DNA from: Saccharibacillus nicotianae
GTDB taxonomy: Bacteria > Bacillota > Bacilli > Paenibacillales > Paenibacillaceae
Length of the DNA: 64,000 nt
Direction of reading: 5' to 3'
Assembly (NCBI RefSeq): GCF_042681745.1
Contig: NZ_JBHUGF010000010.1
Location: forward strand, 2,232,001-2,296,000
Shown here: positions 8,401-16,194 of the stretch, one piece after another
Position numbering within the stretch: the first letter of the stretch is position 1
How the letters are laid out: every line of letters begins with the position of its first letter
The notes under the pieces: model-generated
Database searches by the model: none
Told to the model about the DNA's origin: nothing
The model's input: only the letters and a program-made list of their open reading frames with translations
Program-made: the position numbers and the translations under genes

Positions 8401-8898
8401 ATGGCTGTATTTTTATCTGAAGAAGAGCGATCTCTGGTAAAAAGCTATCTGCTGCTTGTTTATATTCAAAAGAAATTTGATCGTGATGCGAAGTCGTTAG
8501 AGGAAAGTAACCAACTACCGTCGGCTGAATTATATATGGAAGTGATTCGTAGCGGAATTGACCGCGCTAATCTATTGTTGTCAGAAGTTCGTCGTGATCT
8601 ACGTAACCATAATTTACGGTTATATGAGATTAATCAATCTACTACTCATATTGAAGCTCAGATTCTTTGCAGTGGTCATCATGGTGTATTTCAACTAGGA
8701 ATAACTGAATTTCATCAAGAAGCGAACGAGCGGATGCGTGCTTATCTGGGATTGTCTCCTGTTCCCGCTGTTCATACACCTTCGTCCCATGAAGATCAAG
8801 GTTCTCCACATCCTGCAACAGTATCTACCAATACCAAGTTACGTGAACCTTCACGTTATTCTGGTTATCGTCCTTATCGTACAGGTACTCTTGGTTAA
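8401..8898 (+). CDS. Hypothetical helical protein under a candidate SOS operator
   Basis: A 165-residue soluble protein. Residues 1-115 are predicted helical with many Arg, Glu and Leu; the tail from about 118 is low-complexity (Pro, Ser, His, Tyr, Arg), ending 'YSGYRPYRTGTLG', and probably disordered. ATG follows GGTGGTGAT; an overlapping ATG four bases upstream is out of frame. It has its own promoter and a LexA-like palindrome across the -10, and its own terminator at 9021. The helical part loosely recalls Bacillus subtilis YhjD, which I remember as part of the LexA regulon; that is memory, not a search. Function unknown. Confidence 0.65.
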   Translation: MAVFLSEEERSLVKSYLLLVYIQKKFDRDAKSLEESNQLPSAELYMEVIRSGIDRANLLLSEVRRDLRNHNLRLYEINQSTTHIEAQILCSGHHGVFQLGITEFHQEANERMRAYLGLSPVPAVHTPSSHEDQGSPHPATVSTNTKLREPSRYSGYRPYRTGTLG

Positions 8899-9020
8899 TT
8901 ACAGTTGTTCTAGGGGTTAACAGATATATGACCTAGATTCAATCAACGCTATTGTTAGTGAAACCACACATTTCGCTATACTATATTCTCATTCAACTCC
9001 TTGAATGGCTTTTATATACT

Positions 9021-9073
9021 AAAAGCATCTATGATCTGTCTTGTATTCAGACGATCAATAGATGCTTTTTTTT
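9021..9073 (+). terminator. Terminator after the 8401 gene
   Basis: Arms aaaagcatctat and atagatgctttt separated by a 28-nt loop, followed by eight T on the plus strand. The 8899-9020 stretch before it holds nothing recognised. Confidence 0.8.
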
Positions 9074-9131
9074 ATGCTTGGTATAGGTATCTAGTATTTC
9101 CATATCGAAAATGATCAAGATTGTTGTAGAT

Positions 9132-9152
9132 GGTCATGATTATATCATGACC
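9132..9152. repeat. Perfect inverted repeat GGTCATGA-N5-TCATGACC
   Basis: Eight-base arms with a 5-bp spacer, 51 bp after the stop of the minus-strand gene at 9204. There is no T run, so it is either a weak terminator or a protein-binding site. Confidence 0.5.
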
Positions 9153-9203
9153 TAATTATTTGGCTTTAGAATGATGCTGTATGATATTTGCAAATACAAT
9201 AAT

Positions 9204-9458
9204 TTATGATTCAGCCGTTGGATTAGTAGCGTTATCATCCATTTCATCTAACGGGCTACGACGCTCTTCTTTGGAAGGCTGGTAGATATAACTACGACTT
9301 AATTTGACAACGTTACGATTCGGGCGACGAATCAATACCTGTTCATCATCCCATGCTACTACAATACCGCGAATATCATTTTCTCGAATATCATCACGAA
9401 CGACGCGTACTTTCTCACCGGATACACGATACGCATCTAATTCATCATCTGTAATCAT
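9204..9458 (-). CDS. Small conserved-looking hypothetical protein, beta-rich
   Basis: An 84-residue soluble protein. Residues 12-55 alternate charged and hydrophobic residues in short strands ('GIVVAWDDEQVLIRRP', 'VVKLSRSYIY'), suggesting an SH3-like or KOW-like small barrel; the last 25 residues are acidic and probably disordered. ATG follows AGAGGGTGACATT. It lies alone between a palindrome and a terminator. No family is recognised; a nucleic-acid-binding role is only a guess from the fold impression. Confidence 0.6.
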   Translation of the reverse strand: MITDDELDAYRVSGEKVRVVRDDIRENDIRGIVVAWDDEQVLIRRPNRNVVKLSRSYIYQPSKEERRSPLDEMDDNATNPTAES

Positions 9459-9493
9459 AATGTCACCCTCTTTTCTATTGTATTTATTTGTAC

Positions 9494-9527
9494 AAAAAAA
9501 GACCTAAATGAAATCCCATTTAGGTCT
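9494..9527 (-). terminator. Terminator after the 9594 gene
   Basis: Perfect 11-bp arms agacctaaatg (9500-9510) and catttaggtct (9517-9527), followed on the minus strand by seven T. Confidence 0.85.
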
Positions 9528-9593
9528 GATAATTTGTTGAAATGTCTGTAGATTCTAGTTGACTGTAACGACAAAGGATTTTCCTAAAGCGGA

Positions 9594-9923
9594 TTAACGC
9601 TGTGCAGGTTCTTTGGTATCATTTTTCTCGAACCAAAAATCAAGCACTTTAGCTGACATCACACGTTGTTCTACATATTCTACTTGATGAGCTGAAAATT
9701 CTTGCTCCCAAGCGAAATCTAGGTCTTTACACAATCCTACAATGGTCAATAGTTCTGACCAGGCAACATAGCGTTTATACCAAAAGAACTGAGGATGTTC
9801 AATCATATAGGGATACAGGTCATCAAATTCAGTGTGCTTACAATCTAACGCACGCTCGAAGTGAATTTTTGCATCGGCTAGTTTTTTGATGAAGAACTCT
9901 TCAGTAATCGGTTCTTTCCCCAT
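9594..9923 (-). CDS. Hypothetical protein, 109 residues
   Basis: A soluble, mostly helical protein rich in aromatic residues: 'HPQFFWYKRYVAWSELL' in the middle and 'VLDFWFEKND' near the end. I start at the ATG at 9923, which follows GAGGGGAGG with 8 bases of spacing; a longer in-frame reading upstream adds 24 residues without a site. No motif that assigns a function. It is monocistronic with its own terminator. Confidence 0.6.
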   Translation of the reverse strand: MGKEPITEEFFIKKLADAKIHFERALDCKHTEFDDLYPYMIEHPQFFWYKRYVAWSELLTIVGLCKDLDFAWEQEFSAHQVEYVEQRVMSAKVLDFWFEKNDTKEPAQR

Positions 9924-10232
9924 TGGTCTGCCTCCCCTCGATAACATATCTTTATTATAAGACAAATATACCCCATTTGGAAAGAGATTGCTCATATTTT
10001 CAACAAAAGGTTAAAGATATTTGTAAATGTAGTGACAGATGTGTCGATCATTTATCTGTTGATAACTATGAGTTGCGTCTGTACAACCAAACAAGAATAT
10101 GGGTTATATTGTAACATATCGGAATCTTCTTTACCGAATATAAGACTTTGTTGCAACAAATTTGATTCAACTAGAAACTTATTTGGCAATTGTCTATCTA
10201 CATCATAACTACGTGTATGATATCGCTTTGGA
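9924..10232. other. Intergenic region, little content
   Basis: About 310 bases between the 9594 gene and xpt, both on the minus strand. No ORF with a credible start, no clear terminator for xpt. A 16-base near-match to a GlnR/TnrA site at 10022-10037 has the wrong spacing. Confidence 0.4.
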
Positions 10233-10802
10233 TCACCCGAATGTAATCTGTCCATCTTGAAGTGAAGTGATTTTGACCAGTGAATCCAGACGAATATTCT
10301 GATCGCGAATCGCTTGTGCGCCACTTTGGAAACATTTCTCGATCACAATCCCTACACCAACCAGTGTTGCACCGGATCGTTCAATAATACGAATCATTCC
10401 ACGAGCTGCATCTCCATTAGCGATAATATCATCGATAAATAAAATACGATCGTGCTCGGTTACAAATTGACGGGAAAGCATAATATCAGTCACAATCCCT
10501 TTTGTAAATGAAGGTACGCGCTCGATTAAAGAATCAGGATCAGCTAGCAATGTTTTTTTGCGACGTGCAAAAACAAGTGGTACACCTAATTCAAAAGCAG
10601 TCGTAAAAGCAACCGGAATCCCTGAGGACTCTACAGTGACGACTTTGGTCACTCCTTCTGTCCGGTACAGATCAGCAAATTCTTTACCCATACGCATAAT
10701 CAATTGCGGATCGACTTGATGATTCAATAGTGCATCTAATTTCAGCACATCGTTAGACATAACCGATCCTTCTGCCAAAATACGTTCTTTTAATTCTTCC
10801 AT
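10233..10802 (-). CDS. xpt: Xanthine phosphoribosyltransferase
   Basis: A 189-residue cytoplasmic enzyme that converts xanthine and PRPP to XMP in purine salvage. It begins 'MEELKERILAEGSV', matching Xpt. The PRPP-binding loop 'ILFIDDIIANGDAARG' is present near residues 120-135, and 'VESSGIPVAFTTAFELGVP' matches the substrate side. Length equals the Bacillus enzyme (about 194). ATG follows GGGGGTCGGAGAAT. In Bacillus subtilis xpt-pbuX is preceded by a guanine riboswitch; here only 80 bp separate it from the upstream glycosyltransferase and no riboswitch or permease partner is present, so control must differ. Confidence 0.93.
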   Translation of the reverse strand: MEELKERILAEGSVMSNDVLKLDALLNHQVDPQLIMRMGKEFADLYRTEGVTKVVTVESSGIPVAFTTAFELGVPLVFARRKKTLLADPDSLIERVPSFTKGIVTDIMLSRQFVTEHDRILFIDDIIANGDAARGMIRIIERSGATLVGVGIVIEKCFQSGAQAIRDQNIRLDSLVKITSLQDGQITFG

Positions 10803-10882
10803 ATTCTCCGACCCCCATCACCGGTATTCTTGTGTTGCCTTACTATCATCATATCATGTATTTAGTACTACGATTGGCTTTT

Positions 10883-12061
10883 CTATTCCAACTCAGTCGG
10901 TAATATAGATACATTGGATACCGATTCTACTGAATTTTCAGGTTGAAATTCAAGGTATAACTTTTTGAGTTCATTTACAATATGGCTTAATGAATATTGT
11001 GTTTTGGCTTTTTCCCAGCCTGTGCGTGCTAATTCGTACCGATACGAAGGATCATTGATCACTTTTTCAAGCGCATCTGCAAGCAAAACTTCGTTTTCCG
11101 GTGGAACAAGTAATCCATTGACACCATCTTCAATCTGCTCGGCGATTCCACCAACATTTGTACCTACCAGTGCTAACCAACAAAGTGCGGCTTCGGCAAA
11201 TACAGAACCGAATGCTTCTGCACGCGAAGGCAGAACAAAAATATCAAAGAAAGGCATAAATTCTTCTGGATGTAATGTATACCCGTAAAAAATCGTTTCT
11301 TCGTAAATGCCTAACTTTTTCGCCAAATCTTCAAGATCGGTACGACTCGGGCCATCTCCGATAATATGCAGTACATACGCTTGTCCACGCTGTTTGAGAA
11401 GCGCACAAGCTTCCAGCAGTGTATCTAGCCCTTTGGCAGGCACAAGGCGACATACAGTGATCAGTTGAGCCACTTCATTTTCATGAGCGATCGGCTTGAA
11501 TCGTTTCTCGTCAAATCCATTCGGTAGTACTCTCACTTGTTCAGGACGATCTAAAAAAGGTGTTAAGTATTGACGGAATGAATGAGACACCGTCATCAAA
11601 ATATCTGCTTTATGTTCGAGTTCTCGGTACAACGATGTCAAAAACTGATCTTCCAATCCACCGCGTTCGATTTTGCCATTCAAAATCAATTCACGTTCAT
11701 AACTGGAGTGAATCGTCTGTACTAATGGTGTCTCTGGAAATACTTCTTTCATCACCATACCGACCAGTGGATGATGAGAATGAATAAGATCATACGGTTT
11801 ATTCAATCTCATTTTTGCCCACCAACGATAATCTTTATACGTCTGAATATACTTTTGCACGATAGGACTTGCACTATACATCGTCCAGTCAAACGTTTCA
11901 AAAACAACGTCTTCTTTTCCTTTATTGCGAATCCGTTTGGGCAGAGAAAATAATTCCATCTCCCAGCGTGCAGAACTGAACCGTTCCTGCAAATAAGGGA
12001 TCATGGACGATACGCCCCCTGGCTGTTCAGGAGGAAAAAACAAAGCTTGCAACAATCTCAA
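10883..12061 (-). CDS. GT4-family glycosyltransferase
   Basis: A 392-residue glycosyltransferase of the GT-B fold. N-terminal half: 'FFPPEQPGGVSSM', the Gly-rich acceptor-domain loop, and 'YDLIHSHHPL'. C-terminal half: 'VCRLVPAKGLDTLLEA', 'LHIIGDGP', 'FVLPSRAEAFGSVFAEA' and the GT4 E-x7-E type motif, with 'NVGGIAEQI' afterwards. It transfers a sugar from a nucleotide donor to a lipid or surface glycan; the acceptor is unknown. The start is the TTG at 12061, which follows AAGGAGG by 7 bases; a longer reading to 12106 has no site. xpt is 80 bp downstream on the same strand. Confidence 0.85.
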   Translation of the reverse strand: MRLLQALFFPPEQPGGVSSMIPYLQERFSSARWEMELFSLPKRIRNKGKEDVVFETFDWTMYSASPIVQKYIQTYKDYRWWAKMRLNKPYDLIHSHHPLVGMVMKEVFPETPLVQTIHSSYERELILNGKIERGGLEDQFLTSLYRELEHKADILMTVSHSFRQYLTPFLDRPEQVRVLPNGFDEKRFKPIAHENEVAQLITVCRLVPAKGLDTLLEACALLKQRGQAYVLHIIGDGPSRTDLEDLAKKLGIYEETIFYGYTLHPEEFMPFFDIFVLPSRAEAFGSVFAEAALCWLALVGTNVGGIAEQIEDGVNGLLVPPENEVLLADALEKVINDPSYRYELARTGWEKAKTQYSLSHIVNELKKLYLEFQPENSVESVSNVSILPTELE

Positions 12062-12128
12062 AATTGTTCCTCCTTCCTGTATGCTCATAATTATTGATTG
12101 TACCATGTATTGAAGTCAACCAACACAA

Positions 12129-12156
12129 CAAAACCGCTCAAAGTATCGAGCGGTTT
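12129..12156 (-). terminator. Short terminator after the HAD phosphatase gene
   Basis: 9-bp arms aaaccgctc (12131-12139) and gagcggttt (12148-12156), GC-rich with a short T stretch on the minus strand, right after the stop at 12164. Confidence 0.65.
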
Positions 12157-12163
12157 GGCAAAT

Positions 12164-12976
12164 TTAAGCAGATATCAGTCCATGCTTGACCAGAACGTGA
12201 TGAATTCCATCTTCATTGTTAGATAACGTGACTTCATCTGCGGCGGCTTGGACTTCAGCAGGAGAATTATTCATAGCGATTCCTAGTCCAGCATAGGTAA
12301 TCATTGATAGATCATTGAAATAGTTACCGATCGCTATCACTTCGGAAGAAGCAATCCCTTTACTTTCAGCCAGTGCTTGAAGTGAAGCTCCTTTGGAAGA
12401 TTGAGGATGCATCAGATCAATAAAAAATTCGCCACTGCGTAACATATTGAACTCTGGATTCCATGTACTCCATTCTGCATACGCTTGATCTAATTGTTCA
12501 ATCGAAGCAAAAGCACTTAGCTTGAGCACCGGTTCTGTAAATTCACTCCATGGTGGCAACACTTGGGGTGTCATCAGAAAGTTATCATACATTTTACCAG
12601 CATCTGCTTGTAATTTATCTATCGAATCTACGTATAATCCAAATGCTGTATTGATATCAAAATGAATATCATGTTGCTGACAGTACTGAATATAAGGATC
12701 AAGCCCTTGCGCGGCTAACGGAAATTGATGCACAATCTCTCGTGTACCTGCATGAACAGTGGCTGCTCCATTATGGACAATAACATAGCCGTCTTCATGT
12801 AATCCTAGCTGTTCCATATATGGAATCGAGTTAATTGGTGTTCTTCCTGTGCAAAAGACGATCTCCACGCCTTGAGCGGCTACTTGCTTGATCGATGCTG
12901 CGGTCTGCGGTGAAATCTCATGTTGATCATTTAAAAGAGTTCCATCCATATCGAGTGCAATTAAACGGTATGTCAT
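12164..12976 (-). CDS. Cof-type HAD-superfamily hydrolase
   Basis: A 270-residue cytoplasmic phosphatase. HAD motif I is 'ALDMDGTLLN' at residues 7-16 with Asp8 and Asp10 as nucleophile and acid. Motif II is the Thr in 'VFCTGRTP' near 42. Motif III is a lysine before the end and motif IV 'IAIGNYFNDLSMI' near 218-230, the Asn-Asp pair replacing the usual Gly-Asp-x-x-Asn-Asp. A C2-type cap of about 100 residues lies between, as in Cof/YitU/YxeH proteins that act on sugar phosphates, FMN or pyridoxal phosphate. ATG follows GGTGAACA. It is 23 bp after the RsuA gene, so it probably shares its transcript. Confidence 0.88.
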   Translation of the reverse strand: MTYRLIALDMDGTLLNDQHEISPQTAASIKQVAAQGVEIVFCTGRTPINSIPYMEQLGLHEDGYVIVHNGAATVHAGTREIVHQFPLAAQGLDPYIQYCQQHDIHFDINTAFGLYVDSIDKLQADAGKMYDNFLMTPQVLPPWSEFTEPVLKLSAFASIEQLDQAYAEWSTWNPEFNMLRSGEFFIDLMHPQSSKGASLQALAESKGIASSEVIAIGNYFNDLSMITYAGLGIAMNNSPAEVQAAADEVTLSNNEDGIHHVLVKHGLISA

Positions 12977-12998
12977 TGTTCACCTGTCCTCATATTTA

Positions 12999-13772
12999 TT
13001 ATTCTGTTCCTCGCCCAATCTGAACCAGTTCTTCAGCAGTAAGTTCGCGATACTCACCAGTTGGTAGAGCCGGGTCTAGTTGCAAAGCACCCATAGAAAC
13101 GCGCTTGAGAAATGTTACTTTTTTGCCTATCGATTCAAACATCCGTTTCACTTGGTGGAATTTGCCTTCCGATATGGTGAGGCGGATCTGGGACATGGTT
13201 CCTTCTGGACTTGGCGTATGATTAAGAATTTGTAATTCAGCAGGCAACGTCACATAACCATCTTCAAGCGTAACACCTTTGCTAAATTGAACGATATCGT
13301 CTTCAGTCACTTCTCCCAATACATCAGCTTCGTATGTTTTGGGAACGTGTTTGCGTGGAGATAGCAGTTCATGGGCTAATCGACCATCGTTGGTGATCAG
13401 TAGCAATCCTTCGGTGTCTTTATCCAAGCGACCGACAGGGAATGGTTCAAATACCTGATATTCGATATCCAATAGATCAACCACCGTAGAGTCATGACGA
13501 TCTTCAGTAGCTGAGATGACCCCTTGCGGTTTGTTCATCAATAGATAAATATATTCGCGATAATTCACTTGTTCTCCGTCAAATTCTAGCTTTTCTTGAT
13601 AAGGATCGATCTGTAATCCGCTGTCTTTAATCACTTCATCATTGACTTTAATACGTCCTTGCTTGGCGGCACGTTTGAGTTCACTTCTTGTACCGTAACC
13701 TAGATTTCCTAATATTTTGTCTACGCGCTGTTTTTTGACTGTTTTTTTCATAAATTTTATGTCCATCTCCAT
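12999..13772 (-). CDS. Pseudouridine synthase of the RsuA/RluB family
   Basis: A 257-residue RNA pseudouridine synthase. An S4 RNA-binding domain occupies about residues 14-75 ('RVDKILGNLGYGTRSELKRA'). The catalytic aspartate is in 'PVGRLDKDTEGLLLITNDG' (about residues 118-136). 'ISEGKFHQVKRMFESIGKKV' is the typical RsuA-type C-terminal motif. It likely isomerises a uridine in 16S rRNA, as Bacillus RsuA-type enzymes do, though 23S sites cannot be excluded. The start is uncertain: the ATG at 13772 overlaps the upstream gene by 16 bp, whereas an ATG at 13751 gives 'MKKTVKK'. Translational coupling to the upstream methyltransferase is likely; together they form an rRNA-modification pair. Confidence 0.9.
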   Translation of the reverse strand: MEMDIKFMKKTVKKQRVDKILGNLGYGTRSELKRAAKQGRIKVNDEVIKDSGLQIDPYQEKLEFDGEQVNYREYIYLLMNKPQGVISATEDRHDSTVVDLLDIEYQVFEPFPVGRLDKDTEGLLLITNDGRLAHELLSPRKHVPKTYEADVLGEVTEDDIVQFSKGVTLEDGYVTLPAELQILNHTPSPEGTMSQIRLTISEGKFHQVKRMFESIGKKVTFLKRVSMGALQLDPALPTGEYRELTAEELVQIGRGTE

Positions 13773-15412
13773 CCTGCTGGATATTCATTTTTGAGCATAC
13801 CGTCTAGCCATTTTCCCCATCCGACCGAATAACCGTCTATACATACCAGTACATATCCTTTAGGCAAAGTGTCTGTAGACCGCTCTACTCGCTCTGCATC
13901 TATCGTTAACGTTTCTCCTTTTAAATAAGAAATGGCTTCGGCTGAGTCGGATTGTAGCTGAATACAGCGCTTGGCTTCTACAGGATGTAATGCGGTAGCA
14001 AGCGCATGCGAAGGCGTAAAACGTCCATTCTTGATTGTCCCTACAAACCAACCTGGTCGTACCACTTTGAGACCTTTGAGTTGTTGCTCTGTAATGGGAG
14101 ACTGATAGATACGTCCACCGAAATGAATCCAGTTCTGTGACCATTCCAACTGTAATTCACGTGCTGTAAATTCTTCGATCACTTCAATCATCGATAACGA
14201 TTCATGTTGATCGGCAGATGGAAACTTACTATCTGAACGACGTTCTTTGCCTTTTTTACCTGAACGACGGTCACTTTTCCAATCTTGTTGATCTTTAGCA
14301 GATTGACGCTTATCTGTACGTTTGGGCTTTTCGGTGTACGTTTTGGAAAGTGTCGATTGTTGGGTCACTTGTATAAAAGGATGCTGTTCAATCGTCTCTG
14401 CTTCTCCCTGATGATCCAGTACGCAGATATAATGACCTTCTCCTTCGATCCGATGAGGCCACAATCTAGCACTTTTTGCTGTCTGTTCTAGTGAAGCTGT
14501 CGAGATCGATTGGTATTGGGTATCACGATCTGCATCCAAAGCTGTTCCGCTTAATACTGAAGTCCCTGCTTGTAATTCTTGTTCTACTTGATGTGCCCAA
14601 TCGCTATGACCACTTGCAAAATGTTCTGCTTGTCGCGGTGTAGTCACTTCAAATTCAGCATGTTGATCTAGAAATACAGCGATACTACGCTCATTTTCTT
14701 CGGGAGCAAATGTACAGGTAGAGTAGACGATACGTCCCCCTGGAGCCAACATTGTAGCGACAATATTCAGAATATCTTGTTGCATAATCGCACAACGTTC
14801 GACTGAATGATTTGCCCACTGGCGTGCCATATCTTCGTCTTTACGGAACATGCCTTCACCAGAACAAGGAGCATCTACTAATATTTTATTGAAAAATCCG
14901 GGGAATTGAGTAGCAATATGCTCTGGCGTTTCATTCAAAACGACTGCGTTTCGTACACCATACAATTCCATATTTTTAGCAAGTGCTTTGGTACGATCTG
15001 CACTGATATCATTGGTAACCAATATTCCTTGCCCGCGTAGAGCCGCTGCAATCTGTGTAGACTTGCCTCCCGGAGCCGCACATAGATCAAGTACTCGATC
15101 ACCCGGCTGTACCTCTAGCGCTTCTACAGGAGCCATAGCACTCGGTTCTTGAATATAATAAAGTCCTGCATGGTAATACGGATGTTTGCCCGGGCGTGTT
15201 CCTTCTTCCACATAATATCCGGTAGGACACCATGGGATCGAACGCAACGCAAATGGCGTTATATGTTGAAAATCCTGATCTGAAATTTTGAGTGTATTGA
15301 TGCGTATACCTGCATGGGGAGATTCTTGATAACTGTCTAGAAAAGACTGGAATTCGTCACCGAGCAAATCTTGCATCCGCTGCACAAATAGCGGCGGGAG
15401 TTGCAAAGCCAT
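13757..15412 (-). CDS. RsmF-like rRNA (cytosine-5) methyltransferase
   Basis: A 551-residue S-adenosylmethionine enzyme of the RsmB/NOP/Sun group. SAM site: 'VLDLCAAPGGKSTQIA' (about 108-123). Two catalytic cysteines are visible: in 'DAPCSGEG' (motif IV, about 182-189) and 'YSTCTFAPEENE' (motif VI, about 236-247). The N-terminal 'SPHAGIRINTLK' is the RsmF entry motif. The last 150 residues, after a Lys/Arg/Ser linker (about 350-400), form a PUA-like RNA-binding domain, as in RsmF/YebU. ATG follows AAAGGAGAAC. It overlaps the pseudouridine synthase gene, suggesting joint rRNA modification. The methylated position is not known from sequence. Confidence 0.9.
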   Translation of the reverse strand: MALQLPPLFVQRMQDLLGDEFQSFLDSYQESPHAGIRINTLKISDQDFQHITPFALRSIPWCPTGYYVEEGTRPGKHPYYHAGLYYIQEPSAMAPVEALEVQPGDRVLDLCAAPGGKSTQIAAALRGQGILVTNDISADRTKALAKNMELYGVRNAVVLNETPEHIATQFPGFFNKILVDAPCSGEGMFRKDEDMARQWANHSVERCAIMQQDILNIVATMLAPGGRIVYSTCTFAPEENERSIAVFLDQHAEFEVTTPRQAEHFASGHSDWAHQVEQELQAGTSVLSGTALDADRDTQYQSISTASLEQTAKSARLWPHRIEGEGHYICVLDHQGEAETIEQHPFIQVTQQSTLSKTYTEKPKRTDKRQSAKDQQDWKSDRRSGKKGKERRSDSKFPSADQHESLSMIEVIEEFTARELQLEWSQNWIHFGGRIYQSPITEQQLKGLKVVRPGWFVGTIKNGRFTPSHALATALHPVEAKRCIQLQSDSAEAISYLKGETLTIDAERVERSTDTLPKGYVLVCIDGYSVGWGKWLDGMLKNEYPAGWRWT

Positions 15413-15516
15413 AATTGGTCGTTCTCCTTTAAGTGGGGTTGATAATAGATATGCTTATTTGGGTCGATGTAGACAAACATCATTTTATTTTACCATAATT
15501 TAAAGCTATTCATACC

Positions 15517-15545
15517 AAAAAGCTTGCCATAACGGCAAGCTTTTT
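15517..15545 (-). terminator. Terminator in the DUF309-RsmF intergenic
   Basis: Perfect 12-bp arms aaaaagcttgcc (15517-15528) and ggcaagcttttt (15534-15545). It ends the pyrD-relQ-DUF309 transcripts on the minus strand. Confidence 0.85.
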
Positions 15546-15561
15546 GTGTACTTGATTATAT

Positions 15562-15723
15562 TGCCAAGCGCTAAAGGTAAGATATTTTGCTTTGCAAAAA
15601 TCATTGTTTCATTGAACTTGGTCGCACTTTTACTGCCAAGTGCTAGATGTAAGATATTTTGCTTTGCAAAAATCATTTTTCATTGAACTTGAGTCGCGCT
15701 TATACTGCCAAGCGCTAGAGTTC
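15562..15723. repeat. 72-bp direct tandem repeat, 2.25 copies
   Basis: Units start at 15562, 15634 and 15706 (last one partial, 18 bp). Each opens tgccaagygctaga and contains gatattttgctttgcaaaaatcatt, whose core attttgc-ttt-gcaaaaat forms a 7-bp hairpin. The first two units differ at only a few positions. The partial third unit overlaps the stop codon of the DUF309 gene. Confidence 0.85.
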
Positions 15724-16194
15724 TTTTGATTTGGGGCCTCGTTCGTAGCCTAGACGCATCGGTAGATTCGGTTGAATCGTTTGGTACGCTTGGTCTACTT
15801 CGTTTTGCAATAATGGGTCAGTGATTTCGATATTAAGATCATAGAAGTCAAATGGTTGTTCTTGATAATGTTCTAGTTGCTCGATATACTGTTGCACATC
15901 TGCCATTAGCTTCTCCATATTGATCCCTAGCGCGTGATGTTGATAAGGCAGTAACTTACGATAACTGCTCTTCATCATTTTGACAGCACCATCGATTTTG
16001 TTATACATATGATTCACTGTTCCATTGCGGAAATGAAATAGTGCAACAGCAATTTGTAGCAATCCCTGATATACCGGTTCTCGTTGCTTTTCCAGCCATA
16101 ACTCTTCCAGCACTTCATGACATTCAAAGTAATCGCGATCCCGATTAAAGTACACCAGGTAAGCTACATACAATGGTTCAAAATTGGCTTTCAT
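15715..16194 (-). CDS. DUF309-family protein (YpuF-like)
   Basis: A 159-residue helical protein of the DUF309 family. The hallmark segment 'DRDYFECHEVLEELWL' (about residues 17-32) is complete, followed by 'YQGLLQIAVALFHF' and a conserved 'GNxxHM' region, which suggest a histidine-lined helical bundle. Biochemistry is unknown. I start at the ATG at 16194, which follows GTGGAGAAGAAG with GGAG 6 bases away; an in-frame GTG at 16206 is part of that site. The gene overlaps relQ by 17 bp, so it is translationally coupled to the alarmone synthase. The stop codon lies inside the 72-bp repeat. Confidence 0.85.
   Translation of the reverse strand: MKANFEPLYVAYLVYFNRDRDYFECHEVLEELWLEKQREPVYQGLLQIAVALFHFRNGTVNHMYNKIDGAVKMMKSSYRKLLPYQHHALGINMEKLMADVQQYIEQLEHYQEQPFDFYDLNIEITDPLLQNEVDQAYQTIQPNLPMRLGYERGPKSKEL

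Noticed and set aside
10022..10037. TGTAAATGTAGTGACA resembling a GlnR/TnrA site
   Set aside because: Only six bases between the half-sites instead of seven, and it sits in a gap without a suitable promoter.
10803..10882. Possible guanine riboswitch before xpt
   Set aside because: Only 80 bp separate xpt from the upstream gene and the conserved riboswitch core cannot be found.
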